A stretch of DNA of 64,000 nucleotides, from the NCBI RefSeq assembly GCF_002261425.1, contig NZ_NEVJ01000003.1, positions 372,001 to 436,000 on the forward strand, read 5' to 3'. The DNA comes from Bordetella genomosp. 9. GTDB taxonomy: Bacteria > Pseudomonadota > Gammaproteobacteria > Burkholderiales > Burkholderiaceae_B. The notes beneath the pieces were generated by a model. It made no database searches. It had not been told where the DNA came from and saw nothing but the letters and a program-made list of their open reading frames with translations. How positions within the stretch are numbered: the first letter of the stretch is position 1; every line of letters starts with the position of its first letter. A program made the position numbers and the translations under genes. This document shows, in pieces, positions 16,492 to 24,814 of the stretch.

Positions 16492-17469
16492 TCAGTCTTC
16501 CTGGCGCATGCCGGTGGCCTTGACCACCGCGCCCAGGCGCGCGCGCTCTTCGTCGCAGAACTTGACGAAGTCGGCGCGCGTGCCGCCGACGGGTTCGATG
16601 CCCAGTTCGGTCAGGCGCTTGACGTTGGCCGGATCCTTCATCGCGGCGTCCACCGCGCTGGCGACCTTGTCCAGGATGGCGTCAGGCGTGCCCTTGGGCG
16701 CGTGCACGCCGGCCCAGTGCGCGATCTTGATTTCGGGGAAGCCCTGTTCGGCGGCGGTGCTCAGTTCCGGATAGGCCTTGATGCGTTCGGACCACGTGCA
16801 GGCCAGCGCCTTGAGCTTGCCGGAACGGATCATGGGCAGCACGACGATGCTGGCCTCGGACGTCGCGTCGACCTGGTTGCCGATCACGGCGGTGACCGAT
16901 TCGGAGCCGCTCTTGTACGGGATCAGGTCCAGCTTGGCGCCGTAGGTGGTGGCCAGGATGCCTTCCACGAAATGCGGCGTGCTGCCGGTGCCGGCGGTGG
17001 CGAAATGCAGGCCATGGCCTTGCTTGGACGCTTCGACGAATTCCTTCAGGGTCGAGTAGGGCGAGTTCGCGGGCGCCACCACGACGGACGGCGCCAGGCC
17101 CACCATGGCGACCGGCACCAGATCGCTGTCCTTGTAGTGGACCTTGCGGATCATGCTGTTGGAGATCACGCCGGCGGCGCTGATCAGGAAGGTATAGCCG
17201 TCGTTGTCGGCGCGCGCGACATAGTCGGTGCCGATGACCGCGCCGGCGCCCGGCTTGTTCTCGACGACGACCTGGGCGTTCAGGTTCTTGGCGATGCCTT
17301 CGGCCGCGGCGCGGCCCAGCAGGTCGTTGGCGCCGCCCGGCGCGAACGGCACGATGACGCGGATGGGCTTGGACGGCCACTTGTCGTCCGCGAAGGCGAT
17401 TTTCGGGGTCGCGGCGACGGCGGCCATGCCAAAGGCGGCCGTACTGAAACGGCGACGAGAGATGTTCAT
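16492..17469 (-). CDS. Bug/TctC family solute-binding protein (copy A of a tandem pair)
   Basis: A 325-residue periplasmic receptor. The signal contains twin Arg in MNISRRRFSTAAFG, so export by the Tat route is possible, with cleavage near IAFA. Landmarks: VPFAPGGANDLLGRAAAEG, ENKPGAGAVIGTDYVA, NDGYTFL, IPYKSGSESVTAVIG. It is very similar along its whole length to the next gene upstream (17660-18640), including the identical RLTELGIEPVGGTRADFVKF near the C-terminus; most changes are conservative. The two therefore arose by duplication and may bind related ligands. A clear terminator follows it. There is no catabolic gene in the same operon, although the ligJ-like gene lies downstream beyond the terminator. 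Confidence 0.92.
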   Translation of the reverse strand: MNISRRRFSTAAFGMAAVAATPKIAFADDKWPSKPIRVIVPFAPGGANDLLGRAAAEGIAKNLNAQVVVENKPGAGAVIGTDYVARADNDGYTFLISAAGVISNSMIRKVHYKDSDLVPVAMVGLAPSVVVAPANSPYSTLKEFVEASKQGHGLHFATAGTGSTPHFVEGILATTYGAKLDLIPYKSGSESVTAVIGNQVDATSEASIVVLPMIRSGKLKALACTWSERIKAYPELSTAAEQGFPEIKIAHWAGVHAPKGTPDAILDKVASAVDAAMKDPANVKRLTELGIEPVGGTRADFVKFCDEERARLGAVVKATGMRQED

Positions 17470-17659
17470 TGCTGTGCTCCGGGGGTAATGCTTTTTAGTA
17501 GTTATGGTTTGTGGACTTGGTTCGTGGGACTTGGTGGGGACGTGTAATTTAACCGATTCAACGGCGCTTACGCGCCGCGTCGCGGCTTCGCAGCCGCGGC
17601 GCGATGCATTATCGAAGATGCTGTCGTGAACCTGTCAGCAAGGCGCCCAGGCGATAGGA

Positions 17660-18640
17660 TCAGGAGTCCTGCCGCATGCCCGTCGCCTTGACCACGGCGC
17701 CCAATCTGGCGCGCTCTTCGTCGCAGAATTTGACGAAGTCCGCGCGCGTGCCGCCCACCGGCTCGATGCCCAGTTCCGTCAGGCGCTTGACGTTGGCCGG
17801 GTCCTTCATGGCCTGATCCACGCCGGCGGCGATCTTGTCCAGGATGGCGTCGGGCGTGCCCTTGGGCGCATGCACGCCGGCCCAGTGCGCGATCTTGATT
17901 TTCGGAAAGCCCTGTTCGGCGGCGGTGGACAGCTCCGGATAGGCCTGGATGCGTTCGGACCAGGTGCAGGCCAGGGCCTTGAGCTTGCCGGCGCGGATCA
18001 TGGGCAGCACGACGATGCTGGCTTCGGACGTGGCGTCCACCTGGCCGCCTATCACCGCCGACACGGATTCCGATCCGCTCTTGTACGGCACCAGATCGAG
18101 CTTGGCGCCGTAGTCGGTGGTCAGGATGCCTTCGACGAAGTGCGGCGTGCTGCCGGTGCCCGCCGTCGAAAAATGCAGGCCGCCGTGGCTTTTCTTCGAC
18201 GCCTCGACGAAGTCCTTCAGGTTGGCGTACGGCGAGCTGGCCGGCGTGATGATGACCGACGGCGCCAGGCCGATCATGGCGACGGGCACCAGGTCGCTGT
18301 CCTGGTATTGCACCTTGCGGATCATGCTGTTGGAGATCACGCCGGCGCCGCTGATCAGGAAGGTATAGCCATCGTTGTCGGCACGCGCGACGTAGTCGGT
18401 GCCGATGACGGCGCCGGCGCCGGGCTTGTTCTCGACGACGACGCTGGCCTTCAGGTATTGCGCGATGCCTTCGGCCGCGGCACGCCCGAGCAGGTCGTTG
18501 GCGCCGCCCGCGGCGAAGGGGACGATGATGCGGATGGGCTTGGACGGCCACTTGTCGTCCGCGAAAGCGATCCTGGGCGCAACGGCGATGCTGGCAAGGC
18601 CGAGCGCGGCCGCGTTCAGGCGGCGTCGCACGATATCCAT
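17660..18640 (-). CDS. Bug/TctC family solute-binding protein (copy B of a tandem pair)
   Basis: A 326-residue receptor nearly the same as copy A; differences cluster in the signal peptide (MDIVRRRLNAAALG), in the segment after the first Gly-rich loop (AQYLKASVV) and in SPYANLKDFVEASKKSHGG. The pocket motifs VPFAAGGANDLLGRA, ENKPGAGAVIG and VPYKSGSESVSAVIGG are kept. By family knowledge it captures a small carboxylate in the periplasm. The 190-base gap between the copies has AT-rich patches and could hold a separate promoter for copy A, so they may be expressed independently. It lies 239 bases from the end of the ClC channel gene on the same strand. Confidence 0.92.
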   Translation of the reverse strand: MDIVRRRLNAAALGLASIAVAPRIAFADDKWPSKPIRIIVPFAAGGANDLLGRAAAEGIAQYLKASVVVENKPGAGAVIGTDYVARADNDGYTFLISGAGVISNSMIRKVQYQDSDLVPVAMIGLAPSVIITPASSPYANLKDFVEASKKSHGGLHFSTAGTGSTPHFVEGILTTDYGAKLDLVPYKSGSESVSAVIGGQVDATSEASIVVLPMIRAGKLKALACTWSERIQAYPELSTAAEQGFPKIKIAHWAGVHAPKGTPDAILDKIAAGVDQAMKDPANVKRLTELGIEPVGGTRADFVKFCDEERARLGAVVKATGMRQDS

Positions 18641-18879
18641 GTTCTGTCTCCGGTCGGTCGTTGTTATGCGTGGCGCCGTGCGGTGCGGATGTGCCGCCTG
18701 CGTCGCCCGCGCTGTGGGTGCAGCGTGGCTATTATCCGCGCGATGCGGACGCGCGGGAATCCCCGCGCCGGCTCAGTCCGCGCCGGCTCAAAGGCGCGGC
18801 CGGGGATCGCCTCGAACGATCGCCTCGCAAACGATCGCCGTCCGGATTGCGCCCAGCCCGATGTTGCGACACAGCATGG

Positions 18880-20673
18880 TCAAGGCCCGGGCGGCTGCGC
18901 CGGCCGCTGGCGCAACAGCGCATGCAGGGGCGTGCGGCGGAAGGTCTCGAAGCGCTCTTCTTCTTCGGAAAACGCCAGCGACGGCTTGACCAGGTCGCTG
19001 CGGCTGATCAGGCCGACCAGGCGGCGCGATGCGGCGTCGGCGACGACCGGCACGCGTTCCAGGCCATGGACGGCCAGGCGATTGGCCACGGTGCGGCAGG
19101 TTTCGCCGGGCAGCGCCATGATGGGCACGTTGGCGCCGAACAGGTCAGCCATCCTGTGCGCCGCCGGATCGGCCAGGCCCTGCAGCAGCGCGTCGCGGTC
19201 GATCATGCCGAGCAGGGCGCCCGCGCGCACCACGGGATAGGCACGGTGGGTCTGTCCTTCGCCGAAATAGCCGTCCAGCGCGACGCGCGGCGCCACGTCG
19301 GCATCGATGGTGCGCACGGCGGCCGTCATGACCTCGTGAACAAAGTGACGTTCCAGCGGATCGATGCCGTATTCCCGGTAGATGTGGTAGCCGCGCCGGG
19401 CGATTTTTTCCGTCAGGATGGAACGGCGCATGACCAGCACCGTGAAGCCATAGGCGCAGGCGGATGCGGTCAGCAGCGGCAGCAGGGCGTTGACGTCGTG
19501 CGTCAGCTCGAAGGCGAACAGCACCGCCATGATGGGCGCGCGCATCATGCCGCCCAGCGTCGCCGCCATGGATACCATGGGCCAGAGCCCGGGCTGGCCG
19601 CCCGGCATGTACGGGCCGAGTATGGCGCCGGCCGCCGCGCCCATCATGAGCAGGGGCGCCAGGACGCCGCCCGAGGTGCCCGACGCCAGCGAGATGACCC
19701 AGATGACGGCCTTGACCAGGATCAGGCCCGCCACGGCGCCCAGCGCCAGGTGGTTGTGCAGCAGGTCGCCGATGACGTCGTAGCCCACGCCGAGCGCGCG
19801 CGGCTGGAAGTACCCCCCGATGCCGATCGCCAGGCCGCCCAGCGCCGGCCACCACATCCAGTGCAGCGGCAGCTTCATGAACAGGTCTTCCATCTTGTAG
19901 AGCGACGTCGACAGGCCCCAGGACAAGGCGCCCGCGACCACGCCCGCGACGGCGCAGGCGACCAGGCCCGTCGGCCCCAGCACGTCGGTCTGCAGGGGAA
20001 ACAGCGCGCCGCCTTCCAGGACCAGGGGCCGGAAGAAGCCGGCCACCGCGCACGCGACCGCGACCGGCAGGAAGCTGCGCGGCCGCAGTTCGAACAGCAG
20101 GAGCTCCACCGCCAGCATGACCGCCGCGATCGGCGTGCCGAAGACGGCCGTCATGCCGGCCGTCGCGCCGGCCACCAGCAGGGTCTTGCGTTCGGCGCCG
20201 CTCAGGTGGAAATGCTGGGCGATGAGCGAGCCGATGGCGCCGCCGGTCATGATGATGGGGCCTTCCGCGCCGAACGGGCCGCCGCTGCCGATCGCGATCG
20301 CCGAGGACAAGGGCTTGAGCACGGCCACCTTGGGCGACATGCGGCTCTTGCCGAACAGGATGGCTTCGATCGCTTCCGGAATGCCGTGGCCGCGGATCTT
20401 TTCCGTGCCATAGCGCGCGATCAGCCCGATGATCAGGCCGCCGATGGCGGGGACGACGATGACCCACAGGCCCAGGGCGTTGTCCGCGGGAGAACGCGCG
20501 TCGAAGGACAGCCGCTGGAAGAAGAACAGGTTGGTGAAGAAGCCGATCAGCCGCAGCAGGGCATAGGCGGTGAGGGTGCTGAGTATGCCGATCACGGCGG
20601 CGATCGCCGCGATGCGCAGCAAGCGCGCGCTGGCGGCGAAATCGCCCTTGTTCTTGTCGGGGTGCAGGGTCAT
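18880..20673 (-). CDS. ClC-type chloride channel/transporter with C-terminal CBS pair
   Basis: A 597-residue membrane protein. Residues up to about 430 form the ClC core: HGIPEAIEAI (first motif), GSGGPFGAEGPI with the gating Glu, and GTSGGVLAPLLMMG (third motif). The last 150 residues, with MTAAVRTIDADVAPRVALDG and VPVVADAASRRLVGLISRSD, form two CBS domains, which often bind adenosine nucleotides and regulate transport. The retained gating Glu is consistent with a chloride/proton antiporter, though this is not proof. I prefer ATG 20673; a GTG at 20697 is in frame. It is divergent from the DUF3348-DUF802 cassette, with a palindrome between them. Confidence 0.92.
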   Translation of the reverse strand: MTLHPDKNKGDFAASARLLRIAAIAAVIGILSTLTAYALLRLIGFFTNLFFFQRLSFDARSPADNALGLWVIVVPAIGGLIIGLIARYGTEKIRGHGIPEAIEAILFGKSRMSPKVAVLKPLSSAIAIGSGGPFGAEGPIIMTGGAIGSLIAQHFHLSGAERKTLLVAGATAGMTAVFGTPIAAVMLAVELLLFELRPRSFLPVAVACAVAGFFRPLVLEGGALFPLQTDVLGPTGLVACAVAGVVAGALSWGLSTSLYKMEDLFMKLPLHWMWWPALGGLAIGIGGYFQPRALGVGYDVIGDLLHNHLALGAVAGLILVKAVIWVISLASGTSGGVLAPLLMMGAAAGAILGPYMPGGQPGLWPMVSMAATLGGMMRAPIMAVLFAFELTHDVNALLPLLTASACAYGFTVLVMRRSILTEKIARRGYHIYREYGIDPLERHFVHEVMTAAVRTIDADVAPRVALDGYFGEGQTHRAYPVVRAGALLGMIDRDALLQGLADPAAHRMADLFGANVPIMALPGETCRTVANRLAVHGLERVPVVADAASRRLVGLISRSDLVKPSLAFSEEEERFETFRRTPLHALLRQRPAQPPGP

Positions 20674-20713
20674 GCGCGCGTCATTCCGGAAAGCCACGAT
20701 GGAGGATGGCGCA

Positions 20714-20731
20714 AGTATATCGTAGTACGAT
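20714..20731 (-). promoter_or_regulatory. -10 box and palindrome in the ClC/DUF3348 divergent gap
   Basis: On the minus strand TATACT (rc of 20714-20719) is a near-perfect -10 box for the ClC gene. Immediately next to it ATCGTA-G-TACGAT (20719-20731) is a 13-base palindrome within the -10/-35 spacer. This could be an operator; the regulator is unknown and no clear -35 is visible. Confidence 0.45.
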
Positions 20732-20790
20732 GTATTTCCGGAGCTGGCGTGTAGGCGCCGTGTAAACTGCCGGATTTTTGATTCGGCGGT

Positions 20791-21564
20791 ATGGATTCAG
20801 CACACCGGCGCGCAGGCCTGAGCGGCCCGACCCTGGTTCGCCTGCTTGCCCGCCTGACGGACATCGATGTTTCGGAACCCAGACAGTCCCTGGCCGACCG
20901 GCTCAGCCTGTGGCTGGGCTGGACGGACGCGATTGCCCTGTCCGCGGTGCTGAACAGCAATCCGCCGACGGCGGATCGCCAGCCCGACAGCGCGGAAGAA
21001 GAGGAGTGTGCCCGGGTGCGCAACGCGTTGACCAACGCCATCACGGAAAAGAACCGCGCGCCCAGGGCGGCGGACAGCCATCCCAGGACGCGCGCCGCCG
21101 CGGCCGAGCGTGGGCGGGCGCCCGCGGCGCCGGTCGACTACGGCCTTTACCGGCAGCGCTATCTTTCCCTGCAACAAGCCATGGAAACCGGCATCGGCAA
21201 CCTGCGCACGCGCCTGCGCGGCATGATGGCCGGCCGCACGCCGGCCATGACGCAGCTGGCGGCCGTCGACGCCATCATGGAAAAAGCCCTGGGCGCGCGG
21301 GAACACAATGCCCTGGCGGCGGTGCCGGGCCTGCTGGAAGGCTATTTCCACCGCCTGCGCCGCGCCGAGGCCGCCGCCCTGGCCGAGGCCGAGGACGCCG
21401 GCCATCCGCCGCCGGCCGCCGCCGGCGCGTGGCTGGATGTATTTCGCCAGGACATGCGTGCAATCCTGCTCGCCGAACTGGATATTCGTTTCAAGCCTGT
21501 CGAAGGCCTGCTGGCGGCGTTGCGCGTTCCGCGCGGCGGCCGCGCTGAACCCGGGATGTCATGA
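20791..21564 (+). CDS. DUF3348 family protein, first gene of motor-like cassette
   Basis: A 257-residue soluble protein with no signal or membrane segment. The conserved parts are the N-terminal LVRLLARLTDIDVSEPRQSL and SLWLGWTDAIALSAVL, and a helical C-terminal half from YGLYRQRYLSLQQAM to FKPVEGLLAAL. The middle is Ala, Arg and Glu rich. I recognise it as the DUF3348 family of beta-proteobacteria, whose function is not known to me. Its stop overlaps the next start by four bases (ATGA), so it is translationally coupled to the DUF802 gene and is probably made in step with it. A cytoplasmic partner of the motor-like membrane proteins downstream is a reasonable guess. No clear ribosome site precedes ATG 20791. 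Confidence 0.75.
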   Translation: MDSAHRRAGLSGPTLVRLLARLTDIDVSEPRQSLADRLSLWLGWTDAIALSAVLNSNPPTADRQPDSAEEEECARVRNALTNAITEKNRAPRAADSHPRTRAAAAERGRAPAAPVDYGLYRQRYLSLQQAMETGIGNLRTRLRGMMAGRTPAMTQLAAVDAIMEKALGAREHNALAAVPGLLEGYFHRLRRAEAAALAEAEDAGHPPPAAAGAWLDVFRQDMRAILLAELDIRFKPVEGLLAALRVPRGGRAEPGMS

Positions 21565-24116
21565 CCAGAATTCTCTCTATCGCTGCTTTCGTCTTGGGCC
21601 TGGCCGTCGTGGGCTGGGTGGGCGCGGGCTATATCGGTTCGAATCCCCTGGCGCTGGCGATGACCGCCATGATCGCGGTGGTTTTCCTGGGCGGTTGCTG
21701 GGAGCTGCGCCGCTACCAGGTGGCGACGGGCACGCTATCGCGCGCGCTGGCCGGCCTGTCGACGCCGCCGGCCACCCTGGCGGGCTGGCTGGACACGCTG
21801 CACCCCGCCTTGCGCGGGCCGGTGCGCCTGCGGGTCGAAGGCGACCGCGTGGCGCTGCCCGGACCGGCGCTCACGCCTTACCTGGTGGGCCTGCTGGTGT
21901 TGCTGGGCATGCTGGGTACCTTCCTCGGCATGGTGGCCACCCTGCGCGGCACCGGCATCGCGCTGGAAAGCGCGACGGATCTGCAAGCCATCCGGGCGTC
22001 GCTGGCGGCTCCCGTGAAGGGACTGGGCTTCGCCTTCGGCACGTCCGTCGCGGGCGTGGCGGCCTCGGCCGCGCTGGGCTTGCTGTCGGCGCTGTGCCGG
22101 CGCGAGCGCATCCTGGCCGGACAGCGGCTGGACATGGGCGTCGCCACGGTGCTGCGCGAGCACACGGCCGCCCATCGGCGCGACGAGACCTTCCGTCTGC
22201 TGCAACGCCAGGCCGAGGCGATGCCCGTCCTGGTGGACCGTCTACAGACCATGATGACGGGCATGGAGCAGCGCAATCAGTCGCTGAACGAGCAACTGGC
22301 CAGCGGCATGGCGGCGATGGAGCGGCAGCATGCCGCCATGGGCGAACGCCTGGCCACCGGACAGGCGGCGCTCGACCAGCGGCTGGCTTCCGGGCAGGAT
22401 GCCCTGAACACCCGATTGGGCGCTGGCCAGGAAGCCTTCCACGAGAAGACGGAGGCCGCCTACGCGCGGCTGGCCGCGTCGGTGGAGCACACGCTGAAGG
22501 AAAGCGCGGCCGAGGGCGCTCGCCTGGCGGGCGCGGCCCTGCAGCCGGTCGTCGAAGCGACCATGGCCGGCCTGGCGCGCGAAACCGCGGCCTTGCGCGA
22601 ATCCGTCGCGCAGGCGGTCAGGCAGCAGCACGAAGCGATCGAACAGGCCGTGCAGCGGCAGCACGTATCCTTCACCCAGGCGGTGGATCGGCAGCATGCC
22701 TCCATCACCGAGGCGGTGGAACGGCAGCATGCGTCCATTACCGAGACGGTGGAACGGCAACATGCATCGATTACCCAGGCGGTCGAACGGCAGCACGACG
22801 CCATCACCCAGGCCGCCCGGCAACAGCACGACGCCGTGGCCCAGGCCACGCTGGCGCAGCGGGAAACCATCGCCCTGGCGCTGCAGCGGCAGCAGGATAC
22901 GGTGGCCGATGCCGTGCAGAAGCAGCTGGACGGCGTGTCCACCCGTTTCGAGGCCACCGCGGCCGCGCTGGAACAGCTCTGGAACCAGGCGCTGAACCAG
23001 CACAGGCAAAGCAATGCCGCCTTGGCCGACGACCTGCGCGGGACGCTGGATCGCTATGCCGGCACGTTCGAGCAGCGCTCGGCCAGCCTGGTGGACGCGG
23101 TCGCCGGCCGTCTGGATACCGTCACCGCGGACATGTCGCGCGCCTGGACGGACGCACTGGCCTTGCAGCAGGATGTCGGCGGCGAACTGGCGACGCGCAA
23201 CCAGCAGGCGCTGACCGCGGCCGCCGCGGCCTTCGAGCAGCATTCCGCCGCGCTGCTGGCCCAATTGCTGGCGAGCTTCGAACAACAATCCGTGGCCTTG
23301 CTGCAGGCGGTCGAGCAGACCCACGACAGCCAGCGGCTGGCTCTGGAAGCGCGCGACCGCGAAAGGCTGGATGCCTGGACCGGCTCGCTGTCCGCCATCG
23401 CGGGCGACATGCGCGCGCAATGGCGCGAGACCGGCGAACAGACGACGGCGCGTCAGCAGGAAATCTGCGACACGCTGTCGCGCACCGCGCGCGAGATCAC
23501 CGAACATACGCAATCGCATGCCCGCGAGACCATCGCCGAGATCGAACGCCTGGTGCAAGCCGCCGCGGAAGCGCCGCGCGCGGCCGCCGACGTGGTCGCC
23601 GAGCTGCGCCAGAAGCTGTCCGACAGCATGGTCCGCGACAACGCCATGCTGGAAGAACGCAGCCGGCTGCTCGACACCCTGGGCACCTTGCTGGACGCGG
23701 TCAATCGCGCGTCCACCGAACAGCGCGAGGCCGTGGAAGCCCTGGTCGGCACATCCGCCGATCTGCTGGCGCGCGTCGGCAGCCAGTTCACCGATACGCT
23801 GGAAGCGGAAACCGCCAAACTGGCGGAAGCCGCGGGCCTGGTTTCCGGCAGCGTGGTCGAGGTGGCGAGCATGGGCGACGCCTTTGGCGCGGCCGTGCAG
23901 GCCTATGGCCAGTCCAACGAAAAGCTGATGGAGCATCTGCAGCGCATCGAAGGGGCCCTGGAAAAATCCATCGCCCGCAGCGACGAGCAGCTCGCGTATT
24001 ACGTGGCGCAGGCGCGCGAGGCGATCGACCTGAGCGTGATGTCGCAGAAGCAGATCATCGAGGAGCTGCAGCAACTGGCCGAGCAGCGCACGTCGGCGGG
24101 TAGCGAAGCGGCATGA
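21561..24116 (+). CDS. DUF802 protein: MotA/ExbB-like membrane core with long coiled-coil tail
   Basis: An 851-residue protein. Four membrane helices are visible: residues about 4-24, 29-48, 108-132 and 153-178. The third and fourth, LLVLLGMLGTFLGMVATL and GFAFGTSVAGVAASAALGLL, have the spacing and Gly/Thr/Ser pattern of the MotA/TolQ/ExbB proton-channel family. From residue 200 to the end the protein is almost wholly predicted helix, with exact 11-residue repeats at 352-461. A membrane motor core with a very long cytoplasmic helical tail is the layout known from ZorA of the Zorya defence system. The next gene gives the MotB-like partner. I recognise DUF802 as the family name; its role is unknown. 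All four cassette genes overlap. ExbB-like signalling or envelope energisation are alternatives. Confidence 0.8.
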   Translation: MTRILSIAAFVLGLAVVGWVGAGYIGSNPLALAMTAMIAVVFLGGCWELRRYQVATGTLSRALAGLSTPPATLAGWLDTLHPALRGPVRLRVEGDRVALPGPALTPYLVGLLVLLGMLGTFLGMVATLRGTGIALESATDLQAIRASLAAPVKGLGFAFGTSVAGVAASAALGLLSALCRRERILAGQRLDMGVATVLREHTAAHRRDETFRLLQRQAEAMPVLVDRLQTMMTGMEQRNQSLNEQLASGMAAMERQHAAMGERLATGQAALDQRLASGQDALNTRLGAGQEAFHEKTEAAYARLAASVEHTLKESAAEGARLAGAALQPVVEATMAGLARETAALRESVAQAVRQQHEAIEQAVQRQHVSFTQAVDRQHASITEAVERQHASITETVERQHASITQAVERQHDAITQAARQQHDAVAQATLAQRETIALALQRQQDTVADAVQKQLDGVSTRFEATAAALEQLWNQALNQHRQSNAALADDLRGTLDRYAGTFEQRSASLVDAVAGRLDTVTADMSRAWTDALALQQDVGGELATRNQQALTAAAAAFEQHSAALLAQLLASFEQQSVALLQAVEQTHDSQRLALEARDRERLDAWTGSLSAIAGDMRAQWRETGEQTTARQQEICDTLSRTAREITEHTQSHARETIAEIERLVQAAAEAPRAAADVVAELRQKLSDSMVRDNAMLEERSRLLDTLGTLLDAVNRASTEQREAVEALVGTSADLLARVGSQFTDTLEAETAKLAEAAGLVSGSVVEVASMGDAFGAAVQAYGQSNEKLMEHLQRIEGALEKSIARSDEQLAYYVAQAREAIDLSVMSQKQIIEELQQLAEQRTSAGSEAA
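22614..22943 (+). repeat. Ten 33-base repeats encoding hendecads in the DUF802 tail
   Basis: Residues 352-461 fall into ten consecutive 11-residue units with consensus A-V-x-R-Q-H-x-x-I-T-x; the best copies are AVDRQHASITE, AVERQHASITE and TVERQHASITQ. The unit is kept at protein level with varied codons, so it is old rather than a fresh expansion. Hendecad repeats form nearly straight or right-handed coiled coils. Confidence 0.85.
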
Positions 24117-24814
24117 ACGACGATATCGATGGCGGCATCGAGACCACGGTCCCGACCTGGGCCGTGTTTGGCGACCTGATGTCGGCCGCCCTGGGCGCCT
24201 TCGTTCTCATCCTGGTCGGTGTGGTGGGCCTGCAACTGCAGTTGTCGGCCAAGCTCGACGAGGAAGTCAAGCAGCGGCAGGCCGAGACGCAGCGGCGCCA
24301 GACGCTGGAGCAGGCGCTGGCCGTGCCGCTGGCGACGGGGCGCATCACCCTGGTCAACGGCCGCATCGGCATCAGCGGGAATGTGCTGTTCGCCTTGAAT
24401 TCCGACCAGTTGCAGCCCGAGGGGCGCGAGGTGCTGAAGAGCCTGGCGCAACCGCTGACCGATTACCTGCGTACCCGCGATGAGGTGCTGATGGTGAGCG
24501 GCTTCACCGACAACCAGCAGGTGCGCGGCAACAATCGCGGATTTGCCGACAATTGGGAGCTGTCCGCGCAACGGGCGCTGACGGTGACGCGGGCGCTGAT
24601 CGACGCCGGGGTGGCGCCGGAGTCGGTGTTTGCGGCGGCCTTCGGGGCGGAGCATCCGGTGGCGTCGAACGCCGACGCGGATGGCCGCGCCAAGAACCGC
24701 CGCGTGGAAATCGCGCCGGTGCCACGGCAGGCGGGGCAGGAGCGCGCGCCGCAGATGGTGCCGCAAACGGCGCCGCCGGCCGGCACGGGCGCCCAGAGGC
24801 CGGGCGGTGAGTAA
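24113..24814 (+). CDS. OmpA/MotB-like protein, partner of DUF802
   Basis: A 233-residue protein with one membrane helix (about residues 22-42) directly after PTWAVFGDLMSAALGA. Asp21 lines up with the proton-carrying Asp of MotB-type stator proteins, which sits at the same place before the helix. A helical linker (EEVKQRQAETQRRQTLEQAL) leads to an OmpA-like domain: FALNSDQLQPEGREVLKSLA, VSGFTDNQQVRG, NWELSAQRALTV and NRRVEIAPV, which binds peptidoglycan in relatives. The last 25 residues are Pro and Gln rich. With the MotA/ExbB-like DUF802 protein it makes the two essential parts of an ion-driven membrane motor. The start overlaps the DUF802 stop (ATGA) and the end overlaps the DUF2894 start by eight bases. 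Confidence 0.85.
   Translation: MNDDIDGGIETTVPTWAVFGDLMSAALGAFVLILVGVVGLQLQLSAKLDEEVKQRQAETQRRQTLEQALAVPLATGRITLVNGRIGISGNVLFALNSDQLQPEGREVLKSLAQPLTDYLRTRDEVLMVSGFTDNQQVRGNNRGFADNWELSAQRALTVTRALIDAGVAPESVFAAAFGAEHPVASNADADGRAKNRRVEIAPVPRQAGQERAPQMVPQTAPPAGTGAQRPGGE

Noticed and set aside
22242-24074. 610-codon antisense frame in the DUF802 gene
   Set aside because: Its periodicity only mirrors the hendecad repeats on the other strand.
21308-24103. 931-codon frame inside the DUF802 gene
   Set aside because: Composition is that of a shifted GC-rich frame; the DUF802 frame has the membrane helices and repeats.
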